A stretch of DNA of 64,000 nt from Schizochytrium sp. TIO01 (Eukaryota; Sar; Bigyra; Thraustochytrida; Thraustochytriidae). The translations under genes were made by a program, and so were the position numbers. The DNA is taken from positions 7,931,261-7,995,260 of the forward strand of contig SMSO01000031.1 of assembly GCA_004764695.1 (NCBI GenBank), given 5' to 3'. Positions 32,631 through 43,244 of the stretch are shown here, in pieces. Numbering within the stretch: the first letter of the stretch is position 1; each line of letters opens with the position of its first letter. The notes beneath the pieces were generated by a model that worked only from the letters and a program-made list of their open reading frames with translations, was not told the DNA's origin and searched no databases.

Positions 32631-35600
32631 TTACTCTGTGTTGAGTTCTTGCTCGAGGTTTTTCAGAAACTCTTCTTCATCTTCATCTTCTTCCGCAGTC
32701 TTCGCACCATCCTTTGCAGTGTCCTCGACACCTTCATCGTCCTCGCAAAGTTCCTCACGTAAGGCCGATTCTAGCTCAATAGAAGACCCACGTTTCGAGA
32801 TAGCACTAGGCGGGCTTCGAAGACCTTTAGATTGAGAAGTGGTTCCAGCATCCGCACCGGCATCGTCGACAGCGGATCCTGGCTCCTGAGCAATTTCAGA
32901 GACATCGTCGATAGCTTCTGCGCGTGCTATAACAACATCCTCATCTTCCTCCTGCAAAGCTGCATTCAACTCTTCCTCATCTAAATCCTCAGGTAGTTTA
33001 TTGGAGAGTGTCTCATTTTCTTTGAATGGCATGGAGTTTAAGTCAATTTGAGCGTTACTAGCATCGAAAAGATGAGGCGAGCCTGCCTTCAGAGATTCTT
33101 CGTCATGCGACGGCGTGTATTCAGAAGATGGTGTCAATTCTTCGATATTAATATCCTCTTTATCCCTCCCTTGAATATCTAGCAGGCCCTCTACATCCTC
33201 TTCCACATCTCCAGGTGCGACATCAGTGGCAAGCTCTGGTTCTTGCTGAAGATTGACATCATCGGTGTTAAGAACCTCGTTCTCTTGGCTGAAAGTCTTG
33301 CGCACTGGTGCTGGAGGGCTGAGAGTACCGACGCGATTCCCATCAGCATGACTAGTCTCAGACCACATAAAGCTTTCTTCTTGAAGCAGGTCACTGGTTT
33401 GAGGTGGAGGGGGAGGGGGCGGAGGCGATTGAAGAGGTGCACGAGGTTCCACTGATGATACAATGGCAGTTTCCAAATTCCTTTCTTCTTCCTCAAGTGA
33501 AAGGCAGCCCGTAGCAACCGATACAAAAGCAGGAGAGCACTTAGCAACAGCTTTTCCATCGAGCTCCACCTTGGCAATTCCAAGGTTGACAAGGCCTGAG
33601 GTGTGGAAAGCAGCAAGAAGGGAAAAGGCATGCGATTCTCCAGGAGCAAGATCTGGTAAAGTAGTTCGTGTAAATCCACGCCAAGAGACGTCTTTCGAAT
33701 TGTCGGTTTGAAAAACAGCTCCTGATACCTCCTTTGCAGAGACATTTTCGACCCGGAATCCTACGGGAAGAACCTTGCCAGCGCATGCATCGGAATGATC
33801 AAGCACAATCTTGAGAGGAAGCTGAGGGAATACAGCAAGGCTAAGTTCATCAGCATGGCCCAAAGCCCAATTGTCACCACGGTGTGAACGCCATTCAAGC
33901 ATAAGATGTAAGAGCTCACCACGACTCGCATAGCACAAAGCATCCCGGTCACATGGACGAGGCTCATCCGGGGCAGCAGTCGTAGCAGCTTCAAGTTGTG
34001 CTAATAAATCAAATTCAGGGTTCTGTGAACCCTCTTGACGCAAGCGGCGGATAGCCTGGATAGTAGTTGGTAGCTTACCTTCCGCATCCAATTTATCTTT
34101 GTAGTATTCGAAACGTTGTTTTGCAGAGGCTCGAGCCTCTATCACAGATGATGCATGTTCTGCACAGAGAAAATGAACACGACTTTCGAAAGAAGGTGCA
34201 GAAAACTCATCATCCTCCGTGAGTTGCCACTCTGGTGATGATCCAAAAGTGACTTCACTTTGCTGTAATACGCATGGTGAACTCTCTTGATGCTGCGGCT
34301 CACTTGCACGCACGACACGCACAAGGAAGGAGCGTGATTCCTTTGGTGCAAGAACAGCTGTGTCTTGGTTTTCCCCGAGAGGACTTATCGACCACTTTCC
34401 TGAAAACGAGACAATGCGATGCAAGTTTACGGCTCGCGTCGATTCATTACTGACAGAGCAACAGAGAAGGTGGTCAGACCCAGGTAAGGGTGACTCCAAG
34501 CACCGTGCTGTCATTCTTATGCTTGGAAGTACTTCAACAAAGTGAGACAATCGGACATACCGCAGCGTAATGCCATCATGGTAACGAAGTAAAAGACGCA
34601 ACGATACTCTGCCAGCGCGAGGCATACGAATGACCACGGGTACAGACATGGGAAGTCCAGTGCCTAAATCTTCAATAGGAATCTCGAAGGCTCTACCACC
34701 ATCATCAACAACAGGGGCAAGGCGGTCTCCAACTACTTGATCGCCTTCTTCATTTGCCAAGCTGCCAACACAGAGCGTTGGCGCATTTGTACCAACAACA
34801 ATGTGGCCCACACATGGAGAGGCACCGAGGTTAATGAGCTCCAGGTTAGTTGACATCGTTTCGCCTTCATAAACCTGTTCAGGCAATTCAAGTTCAGCAC
34901 CAAGCCAAGCTGCAGATGGCAAGACAGTCTTGATAAGGCGCAGATCTTGTTCCCGTGCACCTGCTACACGATCCTCTTTGGTATCTGTGAGGCGGGGGCC
35001 ACGAATCTCGAACATATGCTTGACCAGTGCTTTGCCAAATAATCTCCACTGCACACCGATAATTGTAAGCGTACCAGGCTGCTTCGGGAGGACGTGTAGA
35101 CGAACCATTCGCTCGGAAGTTTCGTCAAGGACAAGTTTTTCCACTACATTGAACTCTATTGCTTGTGGCTCCAAGATCTTTCCTTGGTCATCTACAAGTT
35201 GAGCCATAAGTTGCACGTGGCTAATAGGCAACTTTAGAGCACAAGGATTACGCAGAGGCACATCTACATATACAGGTTCCCCAACATAACACATCTGAGG
35301 TTTGCGATCAACCTTCTTACCACGACGCGAACGTTTGGGCACTGTTTCCAAGGGCTCGCCAGTGACACCTTCAGGTCGAGGGCAAGCTTTGTCAAGAAAT
35401 TTATGAAGTTTGTTCCAATCGGCCTCCTCGCGTCTCCTGACTTCGGCACGTGTGCGCTTTCGTGCTTCTCGGCCCTGGGCCTGCGCACTTTCTGTGGCTC
35501 CAGTGGTAATGTTGTCTTCGACAGGAATGGTTGTCCAGTCGTGTTCTAAAGAAGTTATTGGAGGTAAGATCGATGCATTCAGTGCACGATGAACGCCAAC

Positions 35601-37646
35601 CCGTGCATCATCAATTAAGGGCAGCGAAAAAGGCCAACTTGCATCCTGATCAAAGTTTTCACTTGTATTCATCCGATGTTCCATATCATCCATGATTGTG
35701 GCCTGCTTGGCTTGTGGCTCGTCGCCACGAGCGAGAACCTCAGCCCAGAACGGGAGAGCATGCTCAAGGTCCCCAAGAGCAGCTGCGTGGTCCGCCATAG
35801 TTGAGGCCAAATGATCTTTAATGTGTGACCAACGAGAGTTCTGGTAAAGGTTGCGTACAGTCGCGAGGCAGCGAAGAGCATGCACAACTTGACGATCACG
35901 CTTGTACAAAAGTCCGGCCATGACCATGTGAAATCCGAATTTCCGGAGACGGCGGCTCAATGTCATGGGGTTACCTTCTGACGAGGTGATAGGTCGCTGA
36001 CCATTTAACAACATGTTGTAGTTCCAGTTCCCCGGCGAGGCGAGTTCCTGGAAGACAAGAAACGTGCCTGTCTGCTCTAACAGAACAGCCGCACAAAGTG
36101 GGGTTTCCTCCAATGAAGCTCGCGCCAAAAGTTCTGTAGCTTCCCGATAGAGACGTGCGTTGCCACCGTATGCCAGCACTACATCAATAAAGAGCATGGT
36201 GGCTTTGGTCATGAACCTTGCTGCGATGCTAGCTAGAGCACCACGCTCCTGCTTTGCACCGGCCGCTTTTGAAGCGTTAAGAGCTTCTTTGTAGCAAGTC
36301 AGAGCCCTTCGCACGTAGTCCAAGGTGTCCCTTTCAGGGGCCTGGCGCATAAAATTACAAATAGCCATCATCTCCAGTGCTGATCCTTGGTGCAGGGCTT
36401 CCCTATCAGACGCAAAGTCATCCCTCGCAATTCTGTACATACTAAGTGCCAGTTCATAGTCCTGCACCATGAATGCTAAATCTGCCAGTAGTCGAATATT
36501 ACTCTCAATTGAATCATGAAGGTATCTTACTCTGCGTGTTGAATTTGTCAGGTGAGCCGTCGCACTACTTGAATCATTACCATCTTTGGGTTTCCTCCAG
36601 AAGCTTCTGAACGTATTCCTCAATCCCTTTCTCTGTGCGGTGACCCGTGCATCAAGCTCAAACAATTTCACCTCTAGTGCCGTTAGCACTCCTGAGACCA
36701 CGAGTCCATTTGCAAATCTTTTTAGCGTATTGATATCCTTCTCTGTGAGCTTCGCTCCCCATTGTGTATCCGCTTCTTGTACCTGCTGTTGTTGGTTCTC
36801 TTGGTTCTGTTGTAACTTTTGCTGATTTTCTCCGTTCGGGTTCTGCTTTGTCAGCGATCTTGCCATGAACGGTGCCCAGAGATCCGCTTTCGAGGGTTCT
36901 TCTAAAGACCTCGAGTTCTCTAGTGAAACGAAGAAGAAAGAGTTCGGGGGCAGGCTAGCCCTCAGTCGGTCCGCAACGGCTTGGGCGTCAAGGTTTCTGA
37001 GGTTTTCGTCTGCCTGGTCATGGAGCAGCACGTAGTACTTTGGCATACCAGGATCGTACTGGCCAGTCTGAAAGACCTGGGGTAACATGTGTGGGTTGAC
37101 GAGCTGCTCGAAGCAACCTCGAGGATCCTCATCAGCAGTGCTCGCAACGATCATACAAGCGATGGGACATCCAAACATTTCCGACTCGTGATGGCGGAAG
37201 GTCCTTGTGAGCGTATGGCGGCAGGCATCATACCAAGGCTGCCGGAAGGATCCCCGAATAAAACGAGCAAGGTCATCACTGTCCTCGGGCCCTGAACGAA
37301 GTGCTGCATCAAGGCCGCCGGCTGGAGATTGGGCCAAGACGACCTCATGGAGCAAGTCTTCTGCGGCGCGTGGACCGATAGGCTCAAGGTCCGCTGCAGC
37401 GACAAACCCTACACGAAAGTCTCTGAGTCCGTAAGATCGCGTCGGGGTGCGAAAGGGTACCTGGCCGTCCTGAACGCCGAAAGGAGCAAGGAGATCCGCA
37501 AAGCCCATGGAAGAGCTCCGCCGAGAGGCCAAATCTGCCTTCTCAGTGCTCATGACAAGCACCTGCGGTGCATGGGCGCGGTGAAGGGCGCGGTGAAGAC
37601 CACCAACGCCTTGCACAGAACCCTCACCGCCGCCAGAGACCGACAT
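32631..37646 (-). CDS. TRAPPC8: TRAPP complex subunit 8 (Trs85-like)
   Basis: TRAPPC8/Trs85 is the subunit that defines TRAPPIII, the Rab1/Ypt1 exchange factor for secretory and autophagy membranes. Recognisable family blocks are SMGFADLLAPFG near residue 45 (human SFAELLKPFS), the PKYYVLLHD motif, the helical-repeat block with LADLAFMVQDYELALSMYRIARDDF and ALEMMAICNFMRQ, and the later beta-rich region starting with EIRGPRLTDTKEDR. From the ATG at 37646 it has 1671 aa. The frame is open another 105 codons to an ATG at 37961, but the human protein aligns from about 37646 and the extra stretch is hydrophobic and unlike the family. The last 300 residues are a Pro-run followed by a strongly acidic tail absent from the human protein. 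It is a single exon of 5 kb. Confidence 0.85.
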   Translation of the reverse strand: MSVSGGGEGSVQGVGGLHRALHRAHAPQVLVMSTEKADLASRRSSSMGFADLLAPFGVQDGQVPFRTPTRSYGLRDFRVGFVAAADLEPIGPRAAEDLLHEVVLAQSPAGGLDAALRSGPEDSDDLARFIRGSFRQPWYDACRHTLTRTFRHHESEMFGCPIACMIVASTADEDPRGCFEQLVNPHMLPQVFQTGQYDPGMPKYYVLLHDQADENLRNLDAQAVADRLRASLPPNSFFFVSLENSRSLEEPSKADLWAPFMARSLTKQNPNGENQQKLQQNQENQQQQVQEADTQWGAKLTEKDINTLKRFANGLVVSGVLTALEVKLFELDARVTAQRKGLRNTFRSFWRKPKDGNDSSSATAHLTNSTRRVRYLHDSIESNIRLLADLAFMVQDYELALSMYRIARDDFASDREALHQGSALEMMAICNFMRQAPERDTLDYVRRALTCYKEALNASKAAGAKQERGALASIAARFMTKATMLFIDVVLAYGGNARLYREATELLARASLEETPLCAAVLLEQTGTFLVFQELASPGNWNYNMLLNGQRPITSSEGNPMTLSRRLRKFGFHMVMAGLLYKRDRQVVHALRCLATVRNLYQNSRWSHIKDHLASTMADHAAALGDLEHALPFWAEVLARGDEPQAKQATIMDDMEHRMNTSENFDQDASWPFSLPLIDDARVGVHRALNASILPPITSLEHDWTTIPVEDNITTGATESAQAQGREARKRTRAEVRRREEADWNKLHKFLDKACPRPEGVTGEPLETVPKRSRRGKKVDRKPQMCYVGEPVYVDVPLRNPCALKLPISHVQLMAQLVDDQGKILEPQAIEFNVVEKLVLDETSERMVRLHVLPKQPGTLTIIGVQWRLFGKALVKHMFEIRGPRLTDTKEDRVAGAREQDLRLIKTVLPSAAWLGAELELPEQVYEGETMSTNLELINLGASPCVGHIVVGTNAPTLCVGSLANEEGDQVVGDRLAPVVDDGGRAFEIPIEDLGTGLPMSVPVVIRMPRAGRVSLRLLLRYHDGITLRYVRLSHFVEVLPSIRMTARCLESPLPGSDHLLCCSVSNESTRAVNLHRIVSFSGKWSISPLGENQDTAVLAPKESRSFLVRVVRASEPQHQESSPCVLQQSEVTFGSSPEWQLTEDDEFSAPSFESRVHFLCAEHASSVIEARASAKQRFEYYKDKLDAEGKLPTTIQAIRRLRQEGSQNPEFDLLAQLEAATTAAPDEPRPCDRDALCYASRGELLHLMLEWRSHRGDNWALGHADELSLAVFPQLPLKIVLDHSDACAGKVLPVGFRVENVSAKEVSGAVFQTDNSKDVSWRGFTRTTLPDLAPGESHAFSLLAAFHTSGLVNLGIAKVELDGKAVAKCSPAFVSVATGCLSLEEEERNLETAIVSSVEPRAPLQSPPPPPPPPQTSDLLQEESFMWSETSHADGNRVGTLSPPAPVRKTFSQENEVLNTDDVNLQQEPELATDVAPGDVEEDVEGLLDIQGRDKEDINIEELTPSSEYTPSHDEESLKAGSPHLFDASNAQIDLNSMPFKENETLSNKLPEDLDEEELNAALQEEDEDVVIARAEAIDDVSEIAQEPGSAVDDAGADAGTTSQSKGLRSPPSAISKRGSSIELESALREELCEDDEGVEDTAKDGAKTAEEDEDEEEFLKNLEQELNTE

Positions 37647-39316
37647 CGCGCCAATCGACTCCAACGCCGCCGACGGATTGGAACAGATTGGATTTGACGT
37701 CGAATTCGTTTTCTGATAAGATAGAAACACAAACATGTGTATTATTACACTAAGTAGAGAACGAAGTACAGACATTAATAAAACGATGTTGGAGATGTTA
37801 GGCATGTCGCATGATAGTAGACATACTGTAAATAGGCTGTAGCAGTGTATGATCTCGAGAGACTGGGTCAACTCAGGTGTGCTTTGTAATTGGCGCGGCA
37901 CGATGGTAGCAACCTTGGAGAAATGCATTTTGCTTGAAGCAATCATACACTCTTCTGCCATGAGAAAGCGGGAAGAAGATTACAGAAAATGAGGAAGCCC
38001 AACGAAGGCCGTGTCTAAGGGCTCAGATTGGACTGTGCAAAACTTGCCTAATACAACGCAGCTTTCACGGTTTGCGTAAGGTGCATTCAACGGCAATTTC
38101 AATTCTTCGTGCTCGTCTAAGCTACGCAGATTTGCACGAAGCGATGCCTTACTCTAGAAGAGAAGGAGCGTAGCTTTGCCTTCATAAGCAGATATATATA
38201 TAGCAGTCTCTGGACTCACAGCAATAATCGATCCTAACATTTCTCCTGGGAGGCAGAATCTCCATTTCGCAACTTTCGCCTCAAATATCTGTGCAAACTA
38301 TCGAAGTTCTTTTGTACAGATGAATGCACACAAAACTTCATTTGCGAGCTTTACATCATGGCAAACTCGATCATCATATCCCCAAATTTCTTTGCAACTT
38401 GTATTTCGTTCTCCTACGTTTCGCTCAAATTTCAGCAAACTTACCCAATGTAACACCCATCTCCATTCTGCGCATCGACCTCTTCTTCACCCAACTTCAA
38501 TCTGCTCGAGCTTTCCATTGCGTTTTACAAAAGTCATGCACACAAGTGACCCTTGTACGGGTCCCTCCATCCGCTGATCGCAACAACTAATACCTTTGGG
38601 AAAGGGAACGCAATGCAAATTGCTCGGACCCGGAGCCTTGCTTGACCTTGGCGATTCGTGTGGCCTCACCGAAGTTAAACTCGTGGTCTCCCGTGCATCG
38701 TTGGGTATCTTGGCTCCGGCCGTTGCGTCGTTCTCAGGTTCGTTTCTGCAAAGCATTGCGTCGTATGAGCAGTCAAGAAGCCAAGAAAAAGACTTTTGGC
38801 GAAAGCGATCATTTTGTGCAATTGTTCATAAATGCAGTGCAATAAATAGAATAATGAAAGAAATAAAATTGTTTAAAATGAGAATACAGAAATTAAGCAT
38901 AAATCAGGCTAAGAGTAGTTAGGCGTCGTATAGCGCGACTCTGATGACGATAGAGCTAATAAAGAAGAAAAGAAAAGAAAAAAGGAAAGAAAAGAGGAAC
39001 AAAAGAGAGCATGGCGTTTGGGGGCAGTCCAACCAGCCAGCCAAAGCCGCGACGCTGCTGCAGGTTCTGGCGCTCGGGCTGCTCGTAAACTGGTGCTTTT
39101 CTCAGAGCAGCCTCTTCACACTCTGGTAGGCGGCCCCTCATCTTTGTGCGTTTGGGGTGTCAACTTGGGCGCTGTCTTTGGTTGTGCGGTGTTTGATAAA
39201 TTACATCGTTCGTGACCAAAGTGGTCGCGGACGCCACTTCTCGCGAGCTTGCGAGCGCTTTTTTCGAGAAATAAGACTGCAAAGGGTTAGTTCAAGCACA
39301 GTAAAGGTTTGGCACC
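37647..39316. other. Intergenic between divergent TRAPPC8 and IF3 genes
   Basis: It contains a TATATATATA tract near 38197-38207. Competing open frames lie on both strands at 38487-38922: a minus-strand ATG ORF of 89 codons at 38487-38756 and a plus-strand frame of about 108 codons without an ATG. Neither has a family match. A purine-rich run lies at 38965-39005. Confidence 0.35.
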
Positions 39317-40144
39317 ATGCAGAGCGCACTCAGAAACGCTTTGGCCCCCAGGATGACACCTGTGGTGGCGCGAATGACGGCCTCCGGAGGCGTTACCAAG
39401 GCATCATCAAGGACTTTGACCCTCAAGGTCCGCGAAACTTCATTGGTGCAGCCTATCTCAGCCTTTGCCGCAAGGTCACATGCAGGCCTGATTAGAAACA
39501 GCGTCGTTCAAAACATTGACATCATGACAAACATTCACGGTAGTGTTTGGGCGTCTACGACCTCCCGCGGATTGGCATCCAAGGCTCAGGATTTTGTGAC
39601 AGGCAAGGCAATCCAAGCTCCTAACGGTATGGTACGCTTCATCGATGAAAAGGGAGTAAACCACGGCGTGGTGCCACTGGAAAACGCTTTGGCCGCTGCC
39701 AAGAAGGCCAACATGGAACTTCTGCAGCTCAAACCCGCTAATCCAGATGCGGAAGATATCAACCAGGGAGTTCCGATTTGCAAGTGCATGGATGTCAGCA
39801 AGTACAAGTACGACCTTCAACGAAAGATGGAGCGATCCCAGCAGCAGGCTCGCGTTCATGCTAAGCAGAATACGATCAAGGAGCTCAAATTTGGCACCAA
39901 TATTGAAGAAAACGACCTTCATTTCAAAATCGACCGTGCACAGGCGTTTCTCAAGAAGGGCTACCAAGTCCGTGTCACAATTGTCTTGCGTCGGTCAGCA
40001 GTCATTGCCCCAGAGCAGCGTAAGCAACGCGCCTTTGAGATCTTACGCACTATTACTGAGCAGTTCAACGGTTTTGGCAAGGAATCTGCTCAAGAGCGTA
40101 AGATTCTTGGAGGATCAGTCCGTACAACCTTCACCCCTAATTAA
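39317..40144 (+). CDS. Mitochondrial translation initiation factor IF-3
   Basis: IF-3 binds the small ribosomal subunit, prevents premature subunit joining and proofreads start-site choice. This 275-aa single-exon protein starts with about 90 residues rich in Arg, Ser, Thr and Ala, consistent with a mitochondrial presequence. The N-domain (about 105-165) has FIDEKGVNHGVVPLENALAAA and PICKCMDVSKYKYD. A basic helical linker with KMERSQQQARV leads to the C-domain (about 185-275) with IKELKFGTNIEENDLHFKI, KGYQVRVTIVLR and a final GGSVRTTFTPN. The order and length match bacterial IF-3 plus a transit peptide. A plastid location is a less likely alternative. Confidence 0.9.
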   Translation: MQSALRNALAPRMTPVVARMTASGGVTKASSRTLTLKVRETSLVQPISAFAARSHAGLIRNSVVQNIDIMTNIHGSVWASTTSRGLASKAQDFVTGKAIQAPNGMVRFIDEKGVNHGVVPLENALAAAKKANMELLQLKPANPDAEDINQGVPICKCMDVSKYKYDLQRKMERSQQQARVHAKQNTIKELKFGTNIEENDLHFKIDRAQAFLKKGYQVRVTIVLRRSAVIAPEQRKQRAFEILRTITEQFNGFGKESAQERKILGGSVRTTFTPN

Positions 40145-40212
40145 ATTGAAGGGACCTGTTCACATAGCTCTTGCGATCCCTCAGCAGTGTAATACCACTA
40201 GTTTTTCAACCT

Positions 40213-40654
40213 TCAGGAGTTTATGCATGTACAGTGTGAAACTTGCATTATATGCTTTTGCTGTGGTGCATCATAACCGGTTGTTATCCCGCGTATTATG
40301 ATGATTCCCTGGCTGAGCTGAGTAAGAGCTGGAACTTCAAGCTGAGACAAAAAGAAATCTTCAGTTAAGGACTGAAAGCGAAAAAAGAAAAAAAGAAAAA
40401 AAGAAAAAAGAAAAATCGACAATTACCAATACAAACACCATCGTTGCTGCCGCCACTATTGTCGCTGCTGCTACTCATTCGTACACATTTTTTGTGCATG
40501 CACAGGATTGTTCTCGTTTTCTAGTCAGACAGAATTGCTGCAACTGAGTCAGACCAATCTTTGATGCCTTGTCCCGTCCCGTGTGCTGCTTTAAGAAAGG
40601 CGATATGTCTGGGCTGCGATCATCTTTGAGCAACGACCGCTCTTGCTCATGCAT
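40213..40654 (-). CDS. Candidate small two-exon gene (108 aa), unknown
   Basis: The first exon (40654-40487) starts at an ATG and codes a hydrophilic stretch with SPFLKQHTGRDKASKIGL. A 115-nt intron (40486-40372, GTGTAC..CTTTCAG) has a very long pyrimidine tract before the acceptor. The second exon (40371-40213) starts SLTEDFFLSQLEVPAL and ends in a Cys/His-containing tail. Both exons join in phase 0. No family is recognised. The pyrimidine tract could also be a plain simple repeat, so this is tentative. Confidence 0.33.
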
Positions 40655-41188
40655 CCTTCAAAACGCAATCTGACCTTTTATTGTGCGGGTTAAGCTGCTG
40701 TCGCTGGCTGTACTGCTTCTGCTGCTTTTGCTTTTTTGGGAAAGAAATCAGAGCATGAATGTTGCCGTGTGGGAAAGCTCTGTACGCATCACATCGCACA
40801 CACTTACAATCAAATCTCCCCAAACGTAGCGTCCACCACCCCCCCACCCTCTCACTCGTTGTATAGGGAGTAAAAAATCAAGAAAAACAAATAGTCTCCA
40901 ATCGTCTGTTAGATCGTGTCCATTTTATCTAGTACATAAATTTACGATGCCACTTTTTCTCAAAAAGTGCAAAAAAGCAGGGGCGCCGCGTTCACGGTTG
41001 TCTTGTATATTGTTCTTAAAGCTACCCATCCTACTACCTGGCTGCTTGCTTATATTTGTACAAATCCTCCTCTCCGCTGTCGGTTCTACTTGTTGTTGAT
41101 TTCTTGGGCATTAGTTCACTTCGCATTTGCTGAATATTATTTGTGATAACTTGATTTCAATGTCCCAACGGGAAAAGTGGTCAATGAA
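40655..41188. other. Intergenic
   Basis: Sequence of mixed composition with a short C-run near 40838-40853. No gene, RNA or clear repeat is recognised. Confidence 0.35.
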
Positions 41189-43244
41189 TCAACGATGCGC
41201 ACCCCGAGACTTCGAGCGAGTCCGGCGTGGAGCAGGAGCGGCAGTATTTGTTGTATTGTGTTTTCTTTCCTGTAAAAGAGCCTCGAGAAGCTGTACACTT
41301 TGCTGGTGGTCGTCGGTAATTCGCTGTTCAAGAAGATCCAGCCTTGCAAGGGCATCTCGAAGTTGATTGTCTAGCCTGGTGTGATCAATTTTCCGGCCTA
41401 CATCCATTTCCTGCATCGCGCGTCGCAAGTGCGTAGTGTATTTCTCCTGCATAGCCTGGGCTTTTTGACTCACATACTGTTCAAGTCGTTTCATTTCAAC
41501 AGGCGAGCCTACATAACTTTCGTAGTCAGACGGGACTTCTTGAATAGTCAATGATTGTTCTTGCATTGTTTCGCCTATTTGTACAATAGCATGCTGAGTT
41601 GAATCAAGCAATGCAGTTAATCGTGGTGTCTCTCTCTGAACAGCATCAGCTATATTTTCCAACGCACGAAGGCGCCGATCAAGCTCCGGGCCAAAGGCTG
41701 CCTGAGCCTCGTGATACTTAACCTGAAGTTGGCGCTTTTCCGACTCTAGCGATGCAACCCGCCCTGCCAAAGACTCTACCAGTTTCATTAAGCGTCTCTC
41801 GCTTTCAATACGAGCTTGGATTGCGTTTTCGTCAATCCAGCGAATTTCGTCGTGGAGATTGCGAATCACATAATCGTAGCTACTGTCGGGGCCTCTTGAG
41901 GAAGTACTTGCAATTCCATCATCAAAGTATTCATCTTCGTCATATCCAACGGTTCCGTCCCCACCAAAATCGTCATCCATTCCGTTTCTGTACATGTAAT
42001 TTTGGTTGTGGCGCTCTTTACTAGTCCTATGTAAGTGTTTGTCTGCTAAAGGCATTTGATGAGATGATCCATGCGGTTGTGAATGATACGCCTCACGCGG
42101 CGATTCAGCGTAGAATTCGTCATCTACGAGGAGCCCGTCATCCATAGGCGTGCTGTTATCTAAAGAGCGATTACCCTCTTTATTTCTGTGTATGCTACGC
42201 CCAGTTGTATGTGCTCGAGGTCGACGAATTTCTTGTTCTGAGTATTCGCTCCGAGGGACAATCTTTCTCGCAGATTGAGGTCGCCTCCCTATAGCGTTCT
42301 CCCGGCAAACTCTGATGCATAGCACGACTTTTTTCTGCTAATTCCTTATTAAAGTATGTTCCTTGAGTGAGATTTGGCGAATGCAGTGGAACCGAGGATG
42401 TTGATGAGGATACTGATGTGGGTCTACGAGGGTCTCCATCACTACCTAGGCCTTGGCTCATTTCCTGGCTACTATGCGGCCGAAAAGAGTCTTGCAATGA
42501 AGGCGGTCCCTGGAATGAGGAGCTCGATGTTCCCGAAGGAGACGATAGAGGATTTGGTGCGGTGGGAGGAATCACTGCACGGCTTGAATGCGGTGAAAAT
42601 GGTTTTAATGTCGGAGATCGAATGCCTCCCATGACTTCTCGATTCACGGGAGACCTTTTAGTCGGAATATCGCGAAAGCTTGGCGAGGAATTCACAGAGT
42701 CTGGCGACCGGTACGCACTTAGCATCATATGCACGGGCGTGCCTGGTGAAGAGACCCCAACGCTTTTTCGTTTGCTGACCGGTGTGAGATAGGACTCGGA
42801 CAGCTTTTGTATCGCATGGTTACCCCCGCGAACCATGGACTCAGTGGCCTCGATGTCCGTAGAAATCTGTTCTCGCATGAGATCTAGTTGTTGTCGCAGT
42901 GTTGAAGCAGCATCGCTATCAAGCTTGAGTCCATTAAGTGCTTTATCTAAACCTGCACATGCTTGAAGGTGTTTCTGACGAAGGCGCTCAAATTCCGTAG
43001 TTCGAAGTTCTTCAACAGTAGCATCGAAGGACTCTACATTGGACATTTGCTGAGTCTGAACCGGGGATATTAGTGGTGACGATGACGTTCTTATTGGGGA
43101 CCCTTCGCGTTCTTTCCCTACTTCCTCTTCTTCCTCGTCCTCGTCTTGACCCTTGGTTTTGAAGCCGCTCCTTCTATCTTGAAAGCTTGAGGTTTCGATT
43201 CTCATAGTCTCTTCTGCAGCTTCGCGTTTAGATCTCGCAAACAT
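41189..43244 (-). CDS. Coiled-coil protein of unknown function
   Basis: Two long overlapping minus-strand frames, 43244 to about 42300 and about 42300 to 41189, join in phase if a 40-nt segment 42328-42289 (GTCGTG..CTATAG) is removed, giving 671 aa. A one-base indel there is the alternative. The N-terminal half has an acidic run (DEDEEEEEV), helices around ATVEELRTTEFERLRQKHLQ, and Ser/Pro-rich segments with several SP sites. The C-terminal half (about 440-650) is a long coiled coil with RLMKLVESLAGRVASLESEKR and RLDNQLRDALARLDLLEQRI, ending in a basic RRTRSKSRGAHR tail. I recognise no family. A cytoskeletal or flagellar-root role would be a guess only. Confidence 0.6.

Noticed and set aside
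37647-37961. N-terminal 105-residue extension of TRAPPC8 with a hydrophobic segment
   Set aside because: The family start aligns at the ATG at 37646; the upstream part looks like an open 5' leader.
38660-38720. A CCGAAGTTAAAC stretch resembling part of 5S rRNA
   Set aside because: Only the short loop-like motif matches; the flanking sequence does not form 5S stems and the length is wrong.
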